Origin: Desulfospira joergensenii DSM 10085
GTDB lineage: Bacteria; Desulfobacterota; Desulfobacteria; Desulfobacterales; Desulfobacteraceae
Length of the DNA stretch: 64,000 nucleotides
Reading direction: 5' to 3'
Assembly: GCF_000420085.1 (NCBI RefSeq)
Contig: NZ_ATUG01000003.1
Coordinates: 186,001-250,000 of the forward strand
Shown piece after piece: positions 1 through 8,700 of this stretch. A program made the translations under genes and the position numbers. The notes under the pieces are model-generated. The model was not told where the DNA came from. It saw only the letters and a list, made by a program, of their open reading frames with translations, and did not search any database. The stretch's first letter is position 1. The number at the start of each line of letters is the position of its first letter.

Positions 1-855
1 GAAAAGGTCAGTCTGTTTGTCCTTGAGATTGCCGATAAGATATTCCAGATCGAATCCAAGCTTATCATTTCCCATGAACAGACCGATTCCATGTACAAAT
101 CCGGACAGGGGTTTGAGAGTGTCCTTCAAGATGAAATGGGAGAACTGAAAAAAACTTCTGATATAGCCACCAGCCTGGAGGAACTCAAATCCCAGATCAC
201 AGCCAGACTGGCCTCCATTGACCAGGCTCTTTTAAAGAAACAGAAAACGGAAAAGGTCATCCAGATGGCTGCAAGAAAGAATATGGATGCCTTTAAGTCC
301 GGATTTGTTAAACTTAAAAAAGAGCTGGACCAGGCCACCCGTCATTCCCGGGAACTGGAGAAGAAAGTCCAGCAGGATCAGTTGACCGGCGCCTTTAACA
401 GGAGGGCATATGACAGGAAGATTCTGGAGGAGATGGAACGGTTCAAACGGTACGGTACGGTTTATTCCCTGTTGCTCATTGACGCGGACAGATTTAAGAA
501 TATCAATGACCGGTACGGCCATGCCATTGGTGACCGATGCCTAAAGGAGATCATAAAAAGGAGCCTGCCCCTGATCCGGACCAATGATATGCTGGCCCGG
601 TACGGTGGGGAAGAGTTTGTGGTGATCATGCCGGAGACCGAGTCCGAAGGGGCCAGGGTCGCGGCGGAAAAGATTCGAAAGACCATAGAAAAAATCGAAT
701 TTCTCTATAAAAACGAAAAGGTGAGTGTAACGGTAAGTATCGGTATCTCCCAGGCAAACCCAGAAGATCAGAATCATCTCCAGGTGTTTGAACGGGCGGA
801 TATTGCCGTTTACAAAGCCAAGGAAAACGGACGAAACCAAGTGGTGGTCTACTAA
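1..855 (+). CDS. GGDEF diguanylate cyclase (5' end outside window)
   Basis: Likely makes the second messenger c-di-GMP from two GTP. The reading frame is open from base 1, so the start codon lies upstream; the visible part is 284 residues. A charged helical, coiled-coil-like stretch precedes the GGDEF domain, which begins near the DQLTGAFNRRA motif. The active-site loop is GGEEF, a catalytically competent variant. An RTND sequence sits five residues before it and matches the RxxD inhibitory I-site, so product feedback inhibition is expected. The input domain is not visible. A PilZ protein, a possible c-di-GMP reader, is encoded at 48.7 kb. Catalytic activity is inferred from motifs only. Confidence 0.93.
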   Translation, partial: EKVSLFVLEIADKIFQIESKLIISHEQTDSMYKSGQGFESVLQDEMGELKKTSDIATSLEELKSQITARLASIDQALLKKQKTEKVIQMAARKNMDAFKSGFVKLKKELDQATRHSRELEKKVQQDQLTGAFNRRAYDRKILEEMERFKRYGTVYSLLLIDADRFKNINDRYGHAIGDRCLKEIIKRSLPLIRTNDMLARYGGEEFVVIMPETESEGARVAAEKIRKTIEKIEFLYKNEKVSVTVSIGISQANPEDQNHLQVFERADIAVYKAKENGRNQVVVY

Positions 856-940
856 ACCCCAACCTTGCATACAAAATTTAGGAAAAGCAGGGTAAACTTT
901 CCACCAAAATCTATTTTACATCCACTGAACAGGAGTGTGC

Positions 941-3031
941 ATGAAACCACAACCCGGACCCAAACCGGAATCCATATTGAATCATCCCCTGGTCAAAGAG
1001 GCAGTCGCAGATATCAATCCGGAAAATATTGAAAGAAGGTCATTTATCCCCCAAAAAATCAAGGTTTTTACCACCGGGGATTCCTGCCTGGAAGAAAAAG
1101 AGGAATTCAAATTCACGCTGCACAAGGAGGCCCGGCGAATCCTGCCGGATATCATTGATAACTCTGTTCAGAAGATCGTAGATCCCGGAGATTCCGCCCG
1201 GGATCAGAAAAAAGAGTTTAAACGGAAAACAAGGATCGGGGTTGTCTTTTCCGGAGGACCTGCCCCGGGCGGGCATAATGTGATTGCCGGGCTCTTTGAT
1301 GCCATAAAATCCTTTAACCCGGATTCCCAACTCTTTGGCTTTCTCAAGGGACCCGACGGGATTCTGGAATCCCGGTATATTGAAATTACCCGGGACCTCG
1401 TGGACAGGTATCGGAACATGGGAGGTTTTTCCATGATCCGGACCGGCCGGACAAAGATCGATTCCAGGGGAAAGATGGATCTGGCTCTGCAGACCTGCCG
1501 GAATCTGGGACTGGACGGTCTGGTCATTATCGGGGGAGATGATTCAAATACCAATGCCGCCTTTCTTGCCCAGCACTTTAAATCATCCGGCATCAAGGTC
1601 ATCGGGGTTCCCAAAACCATAGACGGGGATATCCAGGTCAAAACAAATGACGGTCAGACGCTTTGTGCCATATCCTTTGGGTTTCACAGTGCGGCCCGGG
1701 GATTTTCCCAGAATATTGCAAGCCTTGCCTCGGATGCCGGATCCACCACGAAATACTGGCATGTCTGCAAGGTCATGGGCCGGGTGGCCAGTCATTTGAC
1801 CCTGGAAACCGCACTTCAGACCCATGCCAACCTTTCTCTGATCGGCGAGGAACTGGCCGACTACGTCAATAGAGATCGACTTGAAAAGGCAGAAGAAGGG
1901 GGAATCGTCGATTATAATGCATTTGGGATTACCCTGCGCCACCTGTCCCGTCTGATCTGTAATACCATTGTCCGGCGGGCGGCCTTTGGAAAGAATTACG
2001 GGATCATCATCATTCCCGAGGGAATTCTTGAGTTTATCAACGAAATCCAGGTCTTTATCATCAAGCTCAATAAGATCATAGCAGATTACAATCATATCCA
2101 TGATATTAGCTTTCACCTGGTCTTTCCCGGATTGAAAGACAAGCTGGAGTACCTTCGCCATATCAGCCAGGGCATGGTGGACAATACCCCTTTTCCCATC
2201 TGGAACCTGAGGGATGACGAGCTGTTTAACCAGCTGCCCTCTTTTTTCCAGGAAGGCCTGCTGGTGGAGCGGGACCTTCACGGCAATTTTCAGTTTTCCC
2301 AGGTCAAGACCGAAAAAATCATCATGGACATGGTCAAGGAGTACCTGGGGGTATTAAAAGAGCAGGGCAGGTATAAGATCGGAATCGACAGGGAGGAATA
2401 CAAGACCCTTATGGATACGGGAAACCTGGATCTTCAATCCCATGCCAAGGCCCTGTTCAAAGATCCCCTGGCAGACTTTCTTCTGGTCAGGGAATCCATC
2501 ATCTCCCTGAAGACCTTGAAGCAGGCCCTGGTTTCCAATGACCTTCTGGGGGACGAAGAGGAAATTCCCAGACCTGTCGTGGAGATATTCAAGAAATCCC
2601 AGCCCGAGTTCAAGACCCAGACCCATTTTTACGGATATGACGGAAGGGGCTCGGACCCCACCCAGTTTGACTGCACCTATACCTATAACCTGGGGTTTAC
2701 GGCCTTTCATCTCATTGCCAATGGATCCACAGGACAGATGGCCGCCATCAAAAATCTGGAAAAGGATTTTTCCCAATGGGAACCCATTGGAATCCCCATT
2801 GCCAGACTCATGCATCTGGAGGAACGAAAAGGCAGACTGGAGCTGGTCATGGAAAAGGCCTTGGTTGACCTGGACTCCAATGCCTTTAAGGTCTTTAAGA
2901 TGGTCAGGGAGAAGTGGGTGGCGGCAAAGGCCGGACCCGATGCCTATCGAAGACCCGGGCCCATCCGTTTTTCAGGCAGGACTGAAGAAGACCGGCCCAT
3001 CACCCTGATGCTCAGTTCCCTTGACGGATAA
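941..3031 (+). CDS. pfp: Pyrophosphate-type 6-phosphofructokinase, long form
   Basis: Phosphorylates fructose 6-phosphate, probably with pyrophosphate, in glycolysis or its reversible equivalent. At 696 residues it belongs to the long PFK group, about twice the size of bacterial ATP-PFK. The first half holds the phosphate-binding GGPAPGGHN (residues 105-113), GGDDS (198-202) and PKTIDGD (224-230). The second Asp of GGDD, where ATP enzymes have Gly, is the known marker of PPi use. The ATG at 941 is chosen over a GTG at 935 because AGGAG lies five bases before it. The gene follows the diguanylate cyclase after 85 bases. PPi specificity is inferred from the GGDD motif and from the importance of PPi in sulfate reducers. 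Confidence 0.9.
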   Translation: MKPQPGPKPESILNHPLVKEAVADINPENIERRSFIPQKIKVFTTGDSCLEEKEEFKFTLHKEARRILPDIIDNSVQKIVDPGDSARDQKKEFKRKTRIGVVFSGGPAPGGHNVIAGLFDAIKSFNPDSQLFGFLKGPDGILESRYIEITRDLVDRYRNMGGFSMIRTGRTKIDSRGKMDLALQTCRNLGLDGLVIIGGDDSNTNAAFLAQHFKSSGIKVIGVPKTIDGDIQVKTNDGQTLCAISFGFHSAARGFSQNIASLASDAGSTTKYWHVCKVMGRVASHLTLETALQTHANLSLIGEELADYVNRDRLEKAEEGGIVDYNAFGITLRHLSRLICNTIVRRAAFGKNYGIIIIPEGILEFINEIQVFIIKLNKIIADYNHIHDISFHLVFPGLKDKLEYLRHISQGMVDNTPFPIWNLRDDELFNQLPSFFQEGLLVERDLHGNFQFSQVKTEKIIMDMVKEYLGVLKEQGRYKIGIDREEYKTLMDTGNLDLQSHAKALFKDPLADFLLVRESIISLKTLKQALVSNDLLGDEEEIPRPVVEIFKKSQPEFKTQTHFYGYDGRGSDPTQFDCTYTYNLGFTAFHLIANGSTGQMAAIKNLEKDFSQWEPIGIPIARLMHLEERKGRLELVMEKALVDLDSNAFKVFKMVREKWVAAKAGPDAYRRPGPIRFSGRTEEDRPITLMLSSLDG

Positions 3032-3060
3032 AACCGGGATTCGGTCTCAAGGCCTCCCAT

Positions 3061-3096
3061 AAAAATCAAGCGGGCCATCCAAGGATGGCCCGCTTG
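3061..3096 (-). terminator. Rho-independent terminator after ahbD
   Basis: A perfect 14-bp stem (3067-3080 with 3083-3096) with a two-base loop. Read on the minus strand it is followed by an ATTTTTA stretch, which fits a terminator for the leftward heme operon about 120 bases past the ahbD stop. It may also slow transcription from pfp on the plus strand, where there is no T-run. Confidence 0.75.
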
Positions 3097-3218
3097 AGAG
3101 AGATGATAGGAGGAGGGCTTTCAGAAGCAGAGCTTCCGTCTGCTGATTGGTTTATACCACTTGATGCTTACAGGAACCTTACCCCAAGATTACCATCCGA
3201 TCATTTTACCAGGCCGAT

Positions 3219-4340
3219 TTAACCGGCGGAATGTTTTTTGGGAATATAAGAGCAGAGGGGTTCTTCCGACAGATAAGAGCCTGTGGCCTCATAGGCCCGG
3301 GCCCGGCATCCCCCGCAGACCCTCTTGTACTCGCAGATTCCGCATTTGGGATCGAGTTTGGAAAAATCCCTTAGTTCGTTGAATACCTTTGAGTTTTCCC
3401 AGACCTCTTTAAAGGTCTGCTGGGTGATATCCCCGCAGGTCACGTCCAGAAAACCGCAGGTCTGTACCCTTCCCACGTGGGAGATAAAGCAGAACCCGGT
3501 TCCGGCAAGACATCCCCGGGTCACGGCGTCCAGGCCGTGGGTTTCAAAACTGACTTTTTTCCCGTCGGCCTTGGCCCTTTGTCTTAATATCCGGTAATAG
3601 TGGGGGGCGCAGGTGGCTTTGAGCTGGAGTTTTGTCTTTTCCCTCTGGTCGTAAAACCAGTTCAGGGTCTTTTCGTATTGTTCCGCGTCAATGGCGGAAT
3701 CCAGGATATACTTTCCCCGGCCCGTGGGAACCAGGAGAAAAATATGGTGGGCCACGGCCCCCATCTCCTCTGCCAGAGATAAAATTTTGGGGATTTCCTC
3801 CAGGTTGGCCTGGGTGATGACCGTATTGATCTGGAATTCAAGTCCCACATCCCGGGCGATCTTTATCCCCCGGATGGCATGGTTAAAGGCATTGTCCACC
3901 CCCCTGAACCTGTCATGGGTCTCGGGATTGGAACCGTCCAGGCTGACACTGATCCGTTTGATACCCGATTCCTTCATCTTCAGGGCGGTTTCCCGGGTGA
4001 TCAGGGTTCCGTTGGGGGCCATGACCATGCGGAGGCCGATTTGGGTTCCGTAGGCGGCAATATCGAATATATCTTCCCTGAGAAGGGGCTCTCCCCCGGT
4101 GAGGATCACAATGGGGGTGCCGACCTCCCGGATCTGTTCCAGGAGCGTAAAGGATGCCTTTGTATCCAGCTCGTTTTCATAGGGATGGTCTTCGGCCACT
4201 GCCCGGCAATGCTTGCAGGAGAGGTTGCACCTCCGGGTGGTTTCCCAGGCCACCAGCCGGATGGTGTTGGGTTCCGGTGGTCCCGAAGAAGGATGACCGC
4301 CCGGATGGGAAGCAGAGGGATTCTGATTTGAATGGGTCAT
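3219..4340 (-). CDS. ahbD: AhbD-type heme synthase (radical SAM)
   Basis: Predicted to carry out the last step of the siroheme-dependent pathway: oxidative decarboxylation of two propionates of Fe-coproporphyrin III to give heme b. The protein is 373 residues. After a Pro/Ser-rich N-terminus comes the radical SAM CxxxCxxC motif (TTRRCNLSCKHC) and the SAM-binding GGEP. The C-terminal SPASM-like region has the Cys set CGFLDVTC and CGICEYKRVCGGCRARAY for auxiliary Fe-S clusters. The start overlaps the hemB stop (TAATG), so the two are probably translationally coupled. Paralogy with AhbC makes the C/D split the main uncertainty; the CGGCRARAY ending and position favour AhbD. Confidence 0.88.
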   Translation of the reverse strand: MTHSNQNPSASHPGGHPSSGPPEPNTIRLVAWETTRRCNLSCKHCRAVAEDHPYENELDTKASFTLLEQIREVGTPIVILTGGEPLLREDIFDIAAYGTQIGLRMVMAPNGTLITRETALKMKESGIKRISVSLDGSNPETHDRFRGVDNAFNHAIRGIKIARDVGLEFQINTVITQANLEEIPKILSLAEEMGAVAHHIFLLVPTGRGKYILDSAIDAEQYEKTLNWFYDQREKTKLQLKATCAPHYYRILRQRAKADGKKVSFETHGLDAVTRGCLAGTGFCFISHVGRVQTCGFLDVTCGDITQQTFKEVWENSKVFNELRDFSKLDPKCGICEYKRVCGGCRARAYEATGSYLSEEPLCSYIPKKHSAG

Positions 4341-5314
4341 TATCCGTTCAACTCCCTTGCTACATCAACGGCCGAGTAGGTCAGGATCAGGTCGGCTCCG
4401 GCCCGCTTAATGGATATCAGGGTCTCCATGATAATCTCTTTGGCATTTACCCAGCCCATCATCTCCCCGGCTTTCATGATGGAATATTCCCCGCTCACGT
4501 TATAGGCGGCAACCGGGAGATCAATCTCCTGTCTGAGCCGGTAAATGATATCCAGGTAGGACAGGGCAGGTTTCACCATGATGATGTCTGCACCTTCCTC
4601 AATATCCATGGTGGCTTCCCGGACGGCCTCGTCTGAATTGGCCGGATCCATCTGGTAGGTCTTGCGGTCCCCGAACTGGGGGGCGCATTCGGCAGCCTGG
4701 CGAAAGGGGCCGTAAAAAGCAGAGGCATATTTTACGGCATAGGACATGATGGGGATATGGGTGAATCCTTCATCGTCCAGAATGCCCCGGATCTCAGCCA
4801 CCCGTCCGTCCATCATGTCTGAAGGGGCCACCATGTCGGCGCCTGCCTGGACATGGGAAAGGGCGGTGCGGGCCAGAAGATCCAAAGAGGCGTCATTGTC
4901 GACGCATCCCTTTTCAACCACCCCGCAATGGCCGTGGTCTGTGTACTCACAAAGGCAGACATCGGTGATTACGCTCAGATCGGGTACGGCTTCCTTGACC
5001 GCGGAAACCGCCTTCTGAACAATGCCGTCGGAGGCATAGGCACCCGTGGCAAGCCCATCTTTCTTGTCCGGAATCCCGAAGAGGATGACCCCGGGGATAC
5101 CGGCATCCCTGGCCGCCCGGGCCTGGTCAACGATGTGGTCCACGGAAAGCTGGAACTGCCCGGGCATGGATTCAATGGGTTTTTTAACGGCCCGGCCCTC
5201 CACGGCAAAAAGCGGAAGGATAAAGTCATCCCCGGAGAGTTTGGTTTCCCGGATCATCCGTCTGAAATTGTCCGTGGCCCGAAGCCGTCTGCCCCTGTAA
5301 TCGGGAAAAAGCAT
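4340..5314 (-). CDS. hemB: Porphobilinogen synthase (delta-aminolevulinic acid dehydratase)
   Basis: Condenses two 5-aminolevulinate molecules to porphobilinogen, an early tetrapyrrole step in the cytoplasm. The length, 324 residues, is normal. The Schiff-base regions are visible as SYAVKYASAFYGPFR and MVKPALSYLDII, each with its lysine. A Cys-containing stretch (VCLCEYTDHGHCG) matches the metal-binding segment of zinc-type enzymes. AAGGAG lies seven bases before the ATG. It lies between ahbC and ahbD, so one transcript carries an early and two late heme steps. Confidence 0.97.
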   Translation of the reverse strand: MLFPDYRGRRLRATDNFRRMIRETKLSGDDFILPLFAVEGRAVKKPIESMPGQFQLSVDHIVDQARAARDAGIPGVILFGIPDKKDGLATGAYASDGIVQKAVSAVKEAVPDLSVITDVCLCEYTDHGHCGVVEKGCVDNDASLDLLARTALSHVQAGADMVAPSDMMDGRVAEIRGILDDEGFTHIPIMSYAVKYASAFYGPFRQAAECAPQFGDRKTYQMDPANSDEAVREATMDIEEGADIIMVKPALSYLDIIYRLRQEIDLPVAAYNVSGEYSIMKAGEMMGWVNAKEIIMETLISIKRAGADLILTYSAVDVARELNG

Positions 5315-5325
5315 ATTGGATCTCC

Positions 5326-6507
5326 TTATTTTTTGATTTCTTCGTCGGTAAGATAGCAGGCCGGATCAGAATCCCAGGGATCATTGGCCACGGATTCGGC
5401 CCGGGCCCTGAAGTTGCCGGCACAGATATCGAGCCATCTGCACTCTGCACACCGTCCCTTGACATGCTTTTTCTTTTCCTTCATCTTCATGAGAAACTCA
5501 TTTTCAGGGTCTGTCCAGATTTTGGAAAAAGGCTTGTCCTTTATATTCCCGAAACTGATTTCCCGCCAGAACTGGTCCGGATGAACCTCACCGTCCCATG
5601 AGATGCATCCAATGCCCCTGCCGGAGTTGTTGCCCTCGTTCATCTCCAGGAGTTCCAGCACCTCTGCGGCCCGTTCCGGGTCTTCATCCAGAAGTCTCTG
5701 GTAGACATAGGGACCGTCTGCATGGTTGTCCACGGTGAGGACCTCCTTGGGTTTGTTCCGGTCGTGGAGATCCCGGGTCCGGTCCATGATCAAGTCGAGT
5801 ACTTTCCGGGTTTCCTCGTGGCTTAAATCCTCCTTGGCAATTTCCGACCCCCGTCCGGAATAGACCAGATGATAAAAGCAGGCCCTTGGGATATTTTTTT
5901 CCTCCAGAAGGTCGAATATGCCTGGAATATCCTGGACATTTCTCTTGTTGATGGTAAAGCGCAGCCCCACTTTGATGCCGGCTTCCTGGCAGTTTTCAAT
6001 GGCCTTCATGACCTTTTTAAAAGAGCCTTTTACTCCCCGGAACATATCATGGGTCTTTTCCAGCCCGTCCAGGCTGATTCCCACGTAGGAAAGACCGATC
6101 TCCTTTAAAACCATGGCTTTTTCCCGGGTAATCAGAGTCCCGTTGGTGGAGATCACCGCCCTCATCCCCTTGGAGACGGCATATCTGGCATAATCCACCA
6201 GCCTGGGATGGACCAGGGGCTCCCCTCCGGAAAAGAGAAGGACCGGGACCCCGAAATCGGCCAGGTCGTCGATCATGGCAAGGGCCTGTTCATGGTTCAG
6301 TTCATTGTCATAGGAGATGTCTTCGGATCTTGCGTAGCAGTGGACGCATTTGAGATTGCACCGCCGGGTCATGTTCCAGACCACCACGGGCTTCTTGTCC
6401 TTGGAAAATTGAAGCAGATGGGAAGGCAGTTTTCCGGAATGCCTGGAGTAGCGTAAGGTATCCGAAGGTTCCACGGTGGCGCAGTAAAGTTTTGAGATTC
6501 CAATCAT
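5326..6507 (-). CDS. ahbC: AhbC-type 12,18-didecarboxysiroheme deacetylase (radical SAM)
   Basis: Predicted to remove acetate side chains from 12,18-didecarboxysiroheme to give Fe-coproporphyrin III, the substrate of AhbD. The 393-residue protein has the radical SAM motif CNLKCVHC, a GGEP segment, and a C-terminal Cys group (CAECRWLDICAGNFRARAE) typical of the AhbC subgroup. The start overlaps the stop of the upstream ClpX-like gene by four bases (ATGA), indicating translational coupling. AhbA/B, the siroheme decarboxylase, is not in the window. Confidence 0.9.
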   Translation of the reverse strand: MIGISKLYCATVEPSDTLRYSRHSGKLPSHLLQFSKDKKPVVVWNMTRRCNLKCVHCYARSEDISYDNELNHEQALAMIDDLADFGVPVLLFSGGEPLVHPRLVDYARYAVSKGMRAVISTNGTLITREKAMVLKEIGLSYVGISLDGLEKTHDMFRGVKGSFKKVMKAIENCQEAGIKVGLRFTINKRNVQDIPGIFDLLEEKNIPRACFYHLVYSGRGSEIAKEDLSHEETRKVLDLIMDRTRDLHDRNKPKEVLTVDNHADGPYVYQRLLDEDPERAAEVLELLEMNEGNNSGRGIGCISWDGEVHPDQFWREISFGNIKDKPFSKIWTDPENEFLMKMKEKKKHVKGRCAECRWLDICAGNFRARAESVANDPWDSDPACYLTDEEIKK

Positions 6508-8249
6508 TTAATTTCTTTCCTGATAAGATCGTTTAAATAGGATTCATGGTCCAGCAGGGCTTTCTTGGAAAGAAAAAACCGGTTCTTCCCGGCTTTTTCC
6601 CGGATCAGATTAAATCCGTCGTAAAAGCTGTCATAAATGGTTTTCAGAATTTCTTCGCTGGTGGCGTTATGGTCGATGAACTGCTGGATCAGAAAATCAA
6701 CGGCATCTTCTTCAAAAACCAGATTCAGGTCATGGGATTTGGAGACCTCCAGTTCCATCTCCTTGACCGAGTCATGGAATTTCTTGACCTGCTTGACCGC
6801 AGTCTCAATTTCCATGACCCGGGTGGTAAAATACTGGGCCACCATTTCACACCGGGTTTCGGACAGGGTCAGGCCGTGACGGAGGGAAAGGACTTTCCAG
6901 TTTTCCCGCAGATAATCGGTAATATAGGTTTTAAAATTTTGGCAGGTCCTTTGAAAATCCATTTCCAGCTGCTCTTTGTTCTCGTTGGAGATGACTTTCT
7001 CAAGGATAGAGGCCGGAGAGGATAAAACTTCCTTGTTGACGGTCAAATGCCGGATATGGGTTGAAGGCAGTTTCTCTTCAAACTCGATAAGGGCGTCTTC
7101 CACCACGCTCACAAGCCCCCTGGCACCGGTATTCTCCTGAAAAGCCCGTTTGGCCAGTTCTTTAAGGGCATTATCACTGAAAACAATGTCAATGCCATAG
7201 GCGGAAAAGTCAAGCCGTTTATTCAGGATAACCGGATTGTTGGGCATCTTGAGGATGGCGTAAAGGTCTTTTTCCTCAAGGGTGTCCAGGACGCATCGGA
7301 CCGGAACCCTGCCGATGAATTCGGATTCAAAACCAAACTTGACCAGATCTTCCGCCCGGGTCTGTTTCAGCAGATCAATTTCATCCCTGGCCTGGGCCAG
7401 TTTGGAACCGAACCCGATGCTTTGGCGGGTGAGCCGTTGCCGGACCACATCGGAGAGACCTGAGAAGGCACCGCTGAGGATGAAAAGAATATTGGCCGTA
7501 TTGATCCTCCGTTTACTCCTCTGGCCGGTTTTCTGGAAGAAATCGAGTTCCTGCATCATGGAAACCGGATCATGGGGTACTTTTAAATCGACATCGGTTT
7601 CTTCCATGGGCTTTAAAAGTGCGCGCTGGACACCGGTCCTGGAAATCTGGGCACCGATAACGCTGGGGCTTGAAGCGATTTTATCGATTTCATCTATGTA
7701 GACGATCCCGCATTGGGCCAGTTCAATGTCATCGTCTGCCTCCTTGACCAGGTCCCGGATCAGGTCTTCCACATCACCGCCCACATAGCCGGTTTCTGAA
7801 AATTTTGTGGCATCGGCCTTGACAAAGGGGACTCCGATCTTTTTGGCAATCAGCCGGATCAGATAGGTTTTCCCGATCCCGGTGGGACCGAGCATAAGGA
7901 TATTTGATTTGATGTTCCCGGTGAGCCTCGGATGGCCCTCTCCCCCGGTCTGGGCATGGCGGATCCGGTTGAAATGGGTGCAGATCTTTGTGGAAAGAAC
8001 AGACTTTGCCTTGTCCTGGCGGACCACGTACTGGTCCAGATGGGCGATCAGCTCCGCCGGTTTGATATCGAAATCAATCAGTTGATTTTTGCCTTTGGAA
8101 GGAGACTTGCCGGAAACAGGGGCCTTCTGGGGCTGGATGGAAGGGGAGATAATCCGGACATTCCCGCCGAATTTCTTGTTGAGAAATTCTCCGAGTTCCT
8201 TTTCAATCTTCTTGGGGTCCTGGGCCTGGTACTCGCTTAATATTTTCAT
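6504..8249 (-). CDS. ClpX-like AAA+ unfoldase lacking the zinc-binding domain, with C-terminal extension
   Basis: A ClpX-family ATPase of 581 residues, versus about 420 for ClpX. The first ~60 residues contain no Cys and replace the usual zinc finger. The AAA+ core has Walker A GPTGIGKT, pore loop GYVG, Walker B IVYIDEIDK, the SRTGVQRALL segment, an IGF loop (SIGFGS) like the ClpP-docking loop of ClpX, and sensor-2 TGARGL. About 180 residues follow the ClpX-like C-domain and look helical, with no recognised domain. The ATG at 8249 is preferred; an in-frame TTG at 8279 would add 10 residues and has no better ribosome site. Coupling to ahbC suggests a role in heme enzyme maturation or turnover, but that is inference. 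Confidence 0.85.
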   Translation of the reverse strand: MKILSEYQAQDPKKIEKELGEFLNKKFGGNVRIISPSIQPQKAPVSGKSPSKGKNQLIDFDIKPAELIAHLDQYVVRQDKAKSVLSTKICTHFNRIRHAQTGGEGHPRLTGNIKSNILMLGPTGIGKTYLIRLIAKKIGVPFVKADATKFSETGYVGGDVEDLIRDLVKEADDDIELAQCGIVYIDEIDKIASSPSVIGAQISRTGVQRALLKPMEETDVDLKVPHDPVSMMQELDFFQKTGQRSKRRINTANILFILSGAFSGLSDVVRQRLTRQSIGFGSKLAQARDEIDLLKQTRAEDLVKFGFESEFIGRVPVRCVLDTLEEKDLYAILKMPNNPVILNKRLDFSAYGIDIVFSDNALKELAKRAFQENTGARGLVSVVEDALIEFEEKLPSTHIRHLTVNKEVLSSPASILEKVISNENKEQLEMDFQRTCQNFKTYITDYLRENWKVLSLRHGLTLSETRCEMVAQYFTTRVMEIETAVKQVKKFHDSVKEMELEVSKSHDLNLVFEEDAVDFLIQQFIDHNATSEEILKTIYDSFYDGFNLIREKAGKNRFFLSKKALLDHESYLNDLIRKEIK

Positions 8250-8292
8250 AATAATCTTAATATAACCAAGATCGTTCAATGTTCAAGGCAGG

Positions 8293-8478
8293 CTAGGATT
8301 CCTTTTTTCCCTTTGTCTTGAAATAGGAGCACGGTTTTCCAGAAGCCTGGAATACCACCATGCTGGGAAGCTGCTTGGTTTTAAATCCCATTGCACGGCA
8401 GCCGTTGGGATGTTCCGGTTCCCAGGTCACATAGAAGAACCTGCACTTAAAACAATCTCTTCTGGTTTCCTCGGTCAT
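8293..8478 (-). CDS. Small four-cysteine protein of unknown function
   Basis: A 61-residue protein with Cys in CFKCRFFYVTWE, NGCRAMGF and KPCSYF. This spacing suggests a structural metal site. I recognise the pattern as a small conserved protein of Desulfobacterota-type genomes, but I know no proven function. It lies upstream of the ClpX-like gene in the same direction, 43 bases from its preferred start, so it may head the heme operon. The start is the first ATG of the frame. Real coding is supported by conserved-looking composition and position rather than by any domain. Confidence 0.7.
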   Translation of the reverse strand: MTEETRRDCFKCRFFYVTWEPEHPNGCRAMGFKTKQLPSMVVFQASGKPCSYFKTKGKKES

Positions 8479-8565
8479 GGTCTGCTCATGGGGGTGACGG
8501 TTTACGTGTTAACCCCGGAGAACGCATCCCCGGGTTTAATCCTTTGTATTTTCAACCCTGAAAAC

Positions 8566-8595
8566 AAAAAAAGCCACGGACATTCTGCCCGTGGC
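8566..8595 (-). terminator. Rho-independent terminator after tRNA-Leu
   Basis: GCCACGG (8573-8579) pairs with CCGTGGC (8589-8595) as a 7-bp stem. Read leftward it is followed by seven T. It sits just past the tRNA-Leu 3' end and closes the gap-tpiA-secG-tRNA unit, separating it from the small Cys gene. Confidence 0.85.
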
Positions 8596-8606
8596 TTGAT
8601 TTTTAT

Positions 8607-8691
8607 TGGTGCCGAAGGGGAGATTTGAACTCCCACGGGTCGCCCCACACGCCCCTCAAGCGTGCGTGTCTACCTATTCCACCACTTCGGC
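8607..8691 (-). tRNA. tRNA-Leu (anticodon GAG), CCA encoded
   Basis: An 85-base class II tRNA with acceptor stem GCCGAAG/CTTCGGC, long variable arm, T-loop GTTCAAATC, discriminator A and a genome-encoded CCA. The anticodon stem CACGC/GCGTG holds the loop TTGAGGG, giving GAG, which reads CUC and CUU. It starts ten bases after the secG stop, so it is probably processed from the gap-tpiA-secG transcript. E. coli has the same pairing of secG with tRNA-Leu(GAG). Confidence 0.97.
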
Positions 8692-8700
8692 ATGATCGTA

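Noticed and set aside
3121-3150. AGCAGA/TCTGCT stem near the ahbD end
   Set aside because: Short stem without T-run; the 14-bp hairpin at 3067-3096 explains termination better.
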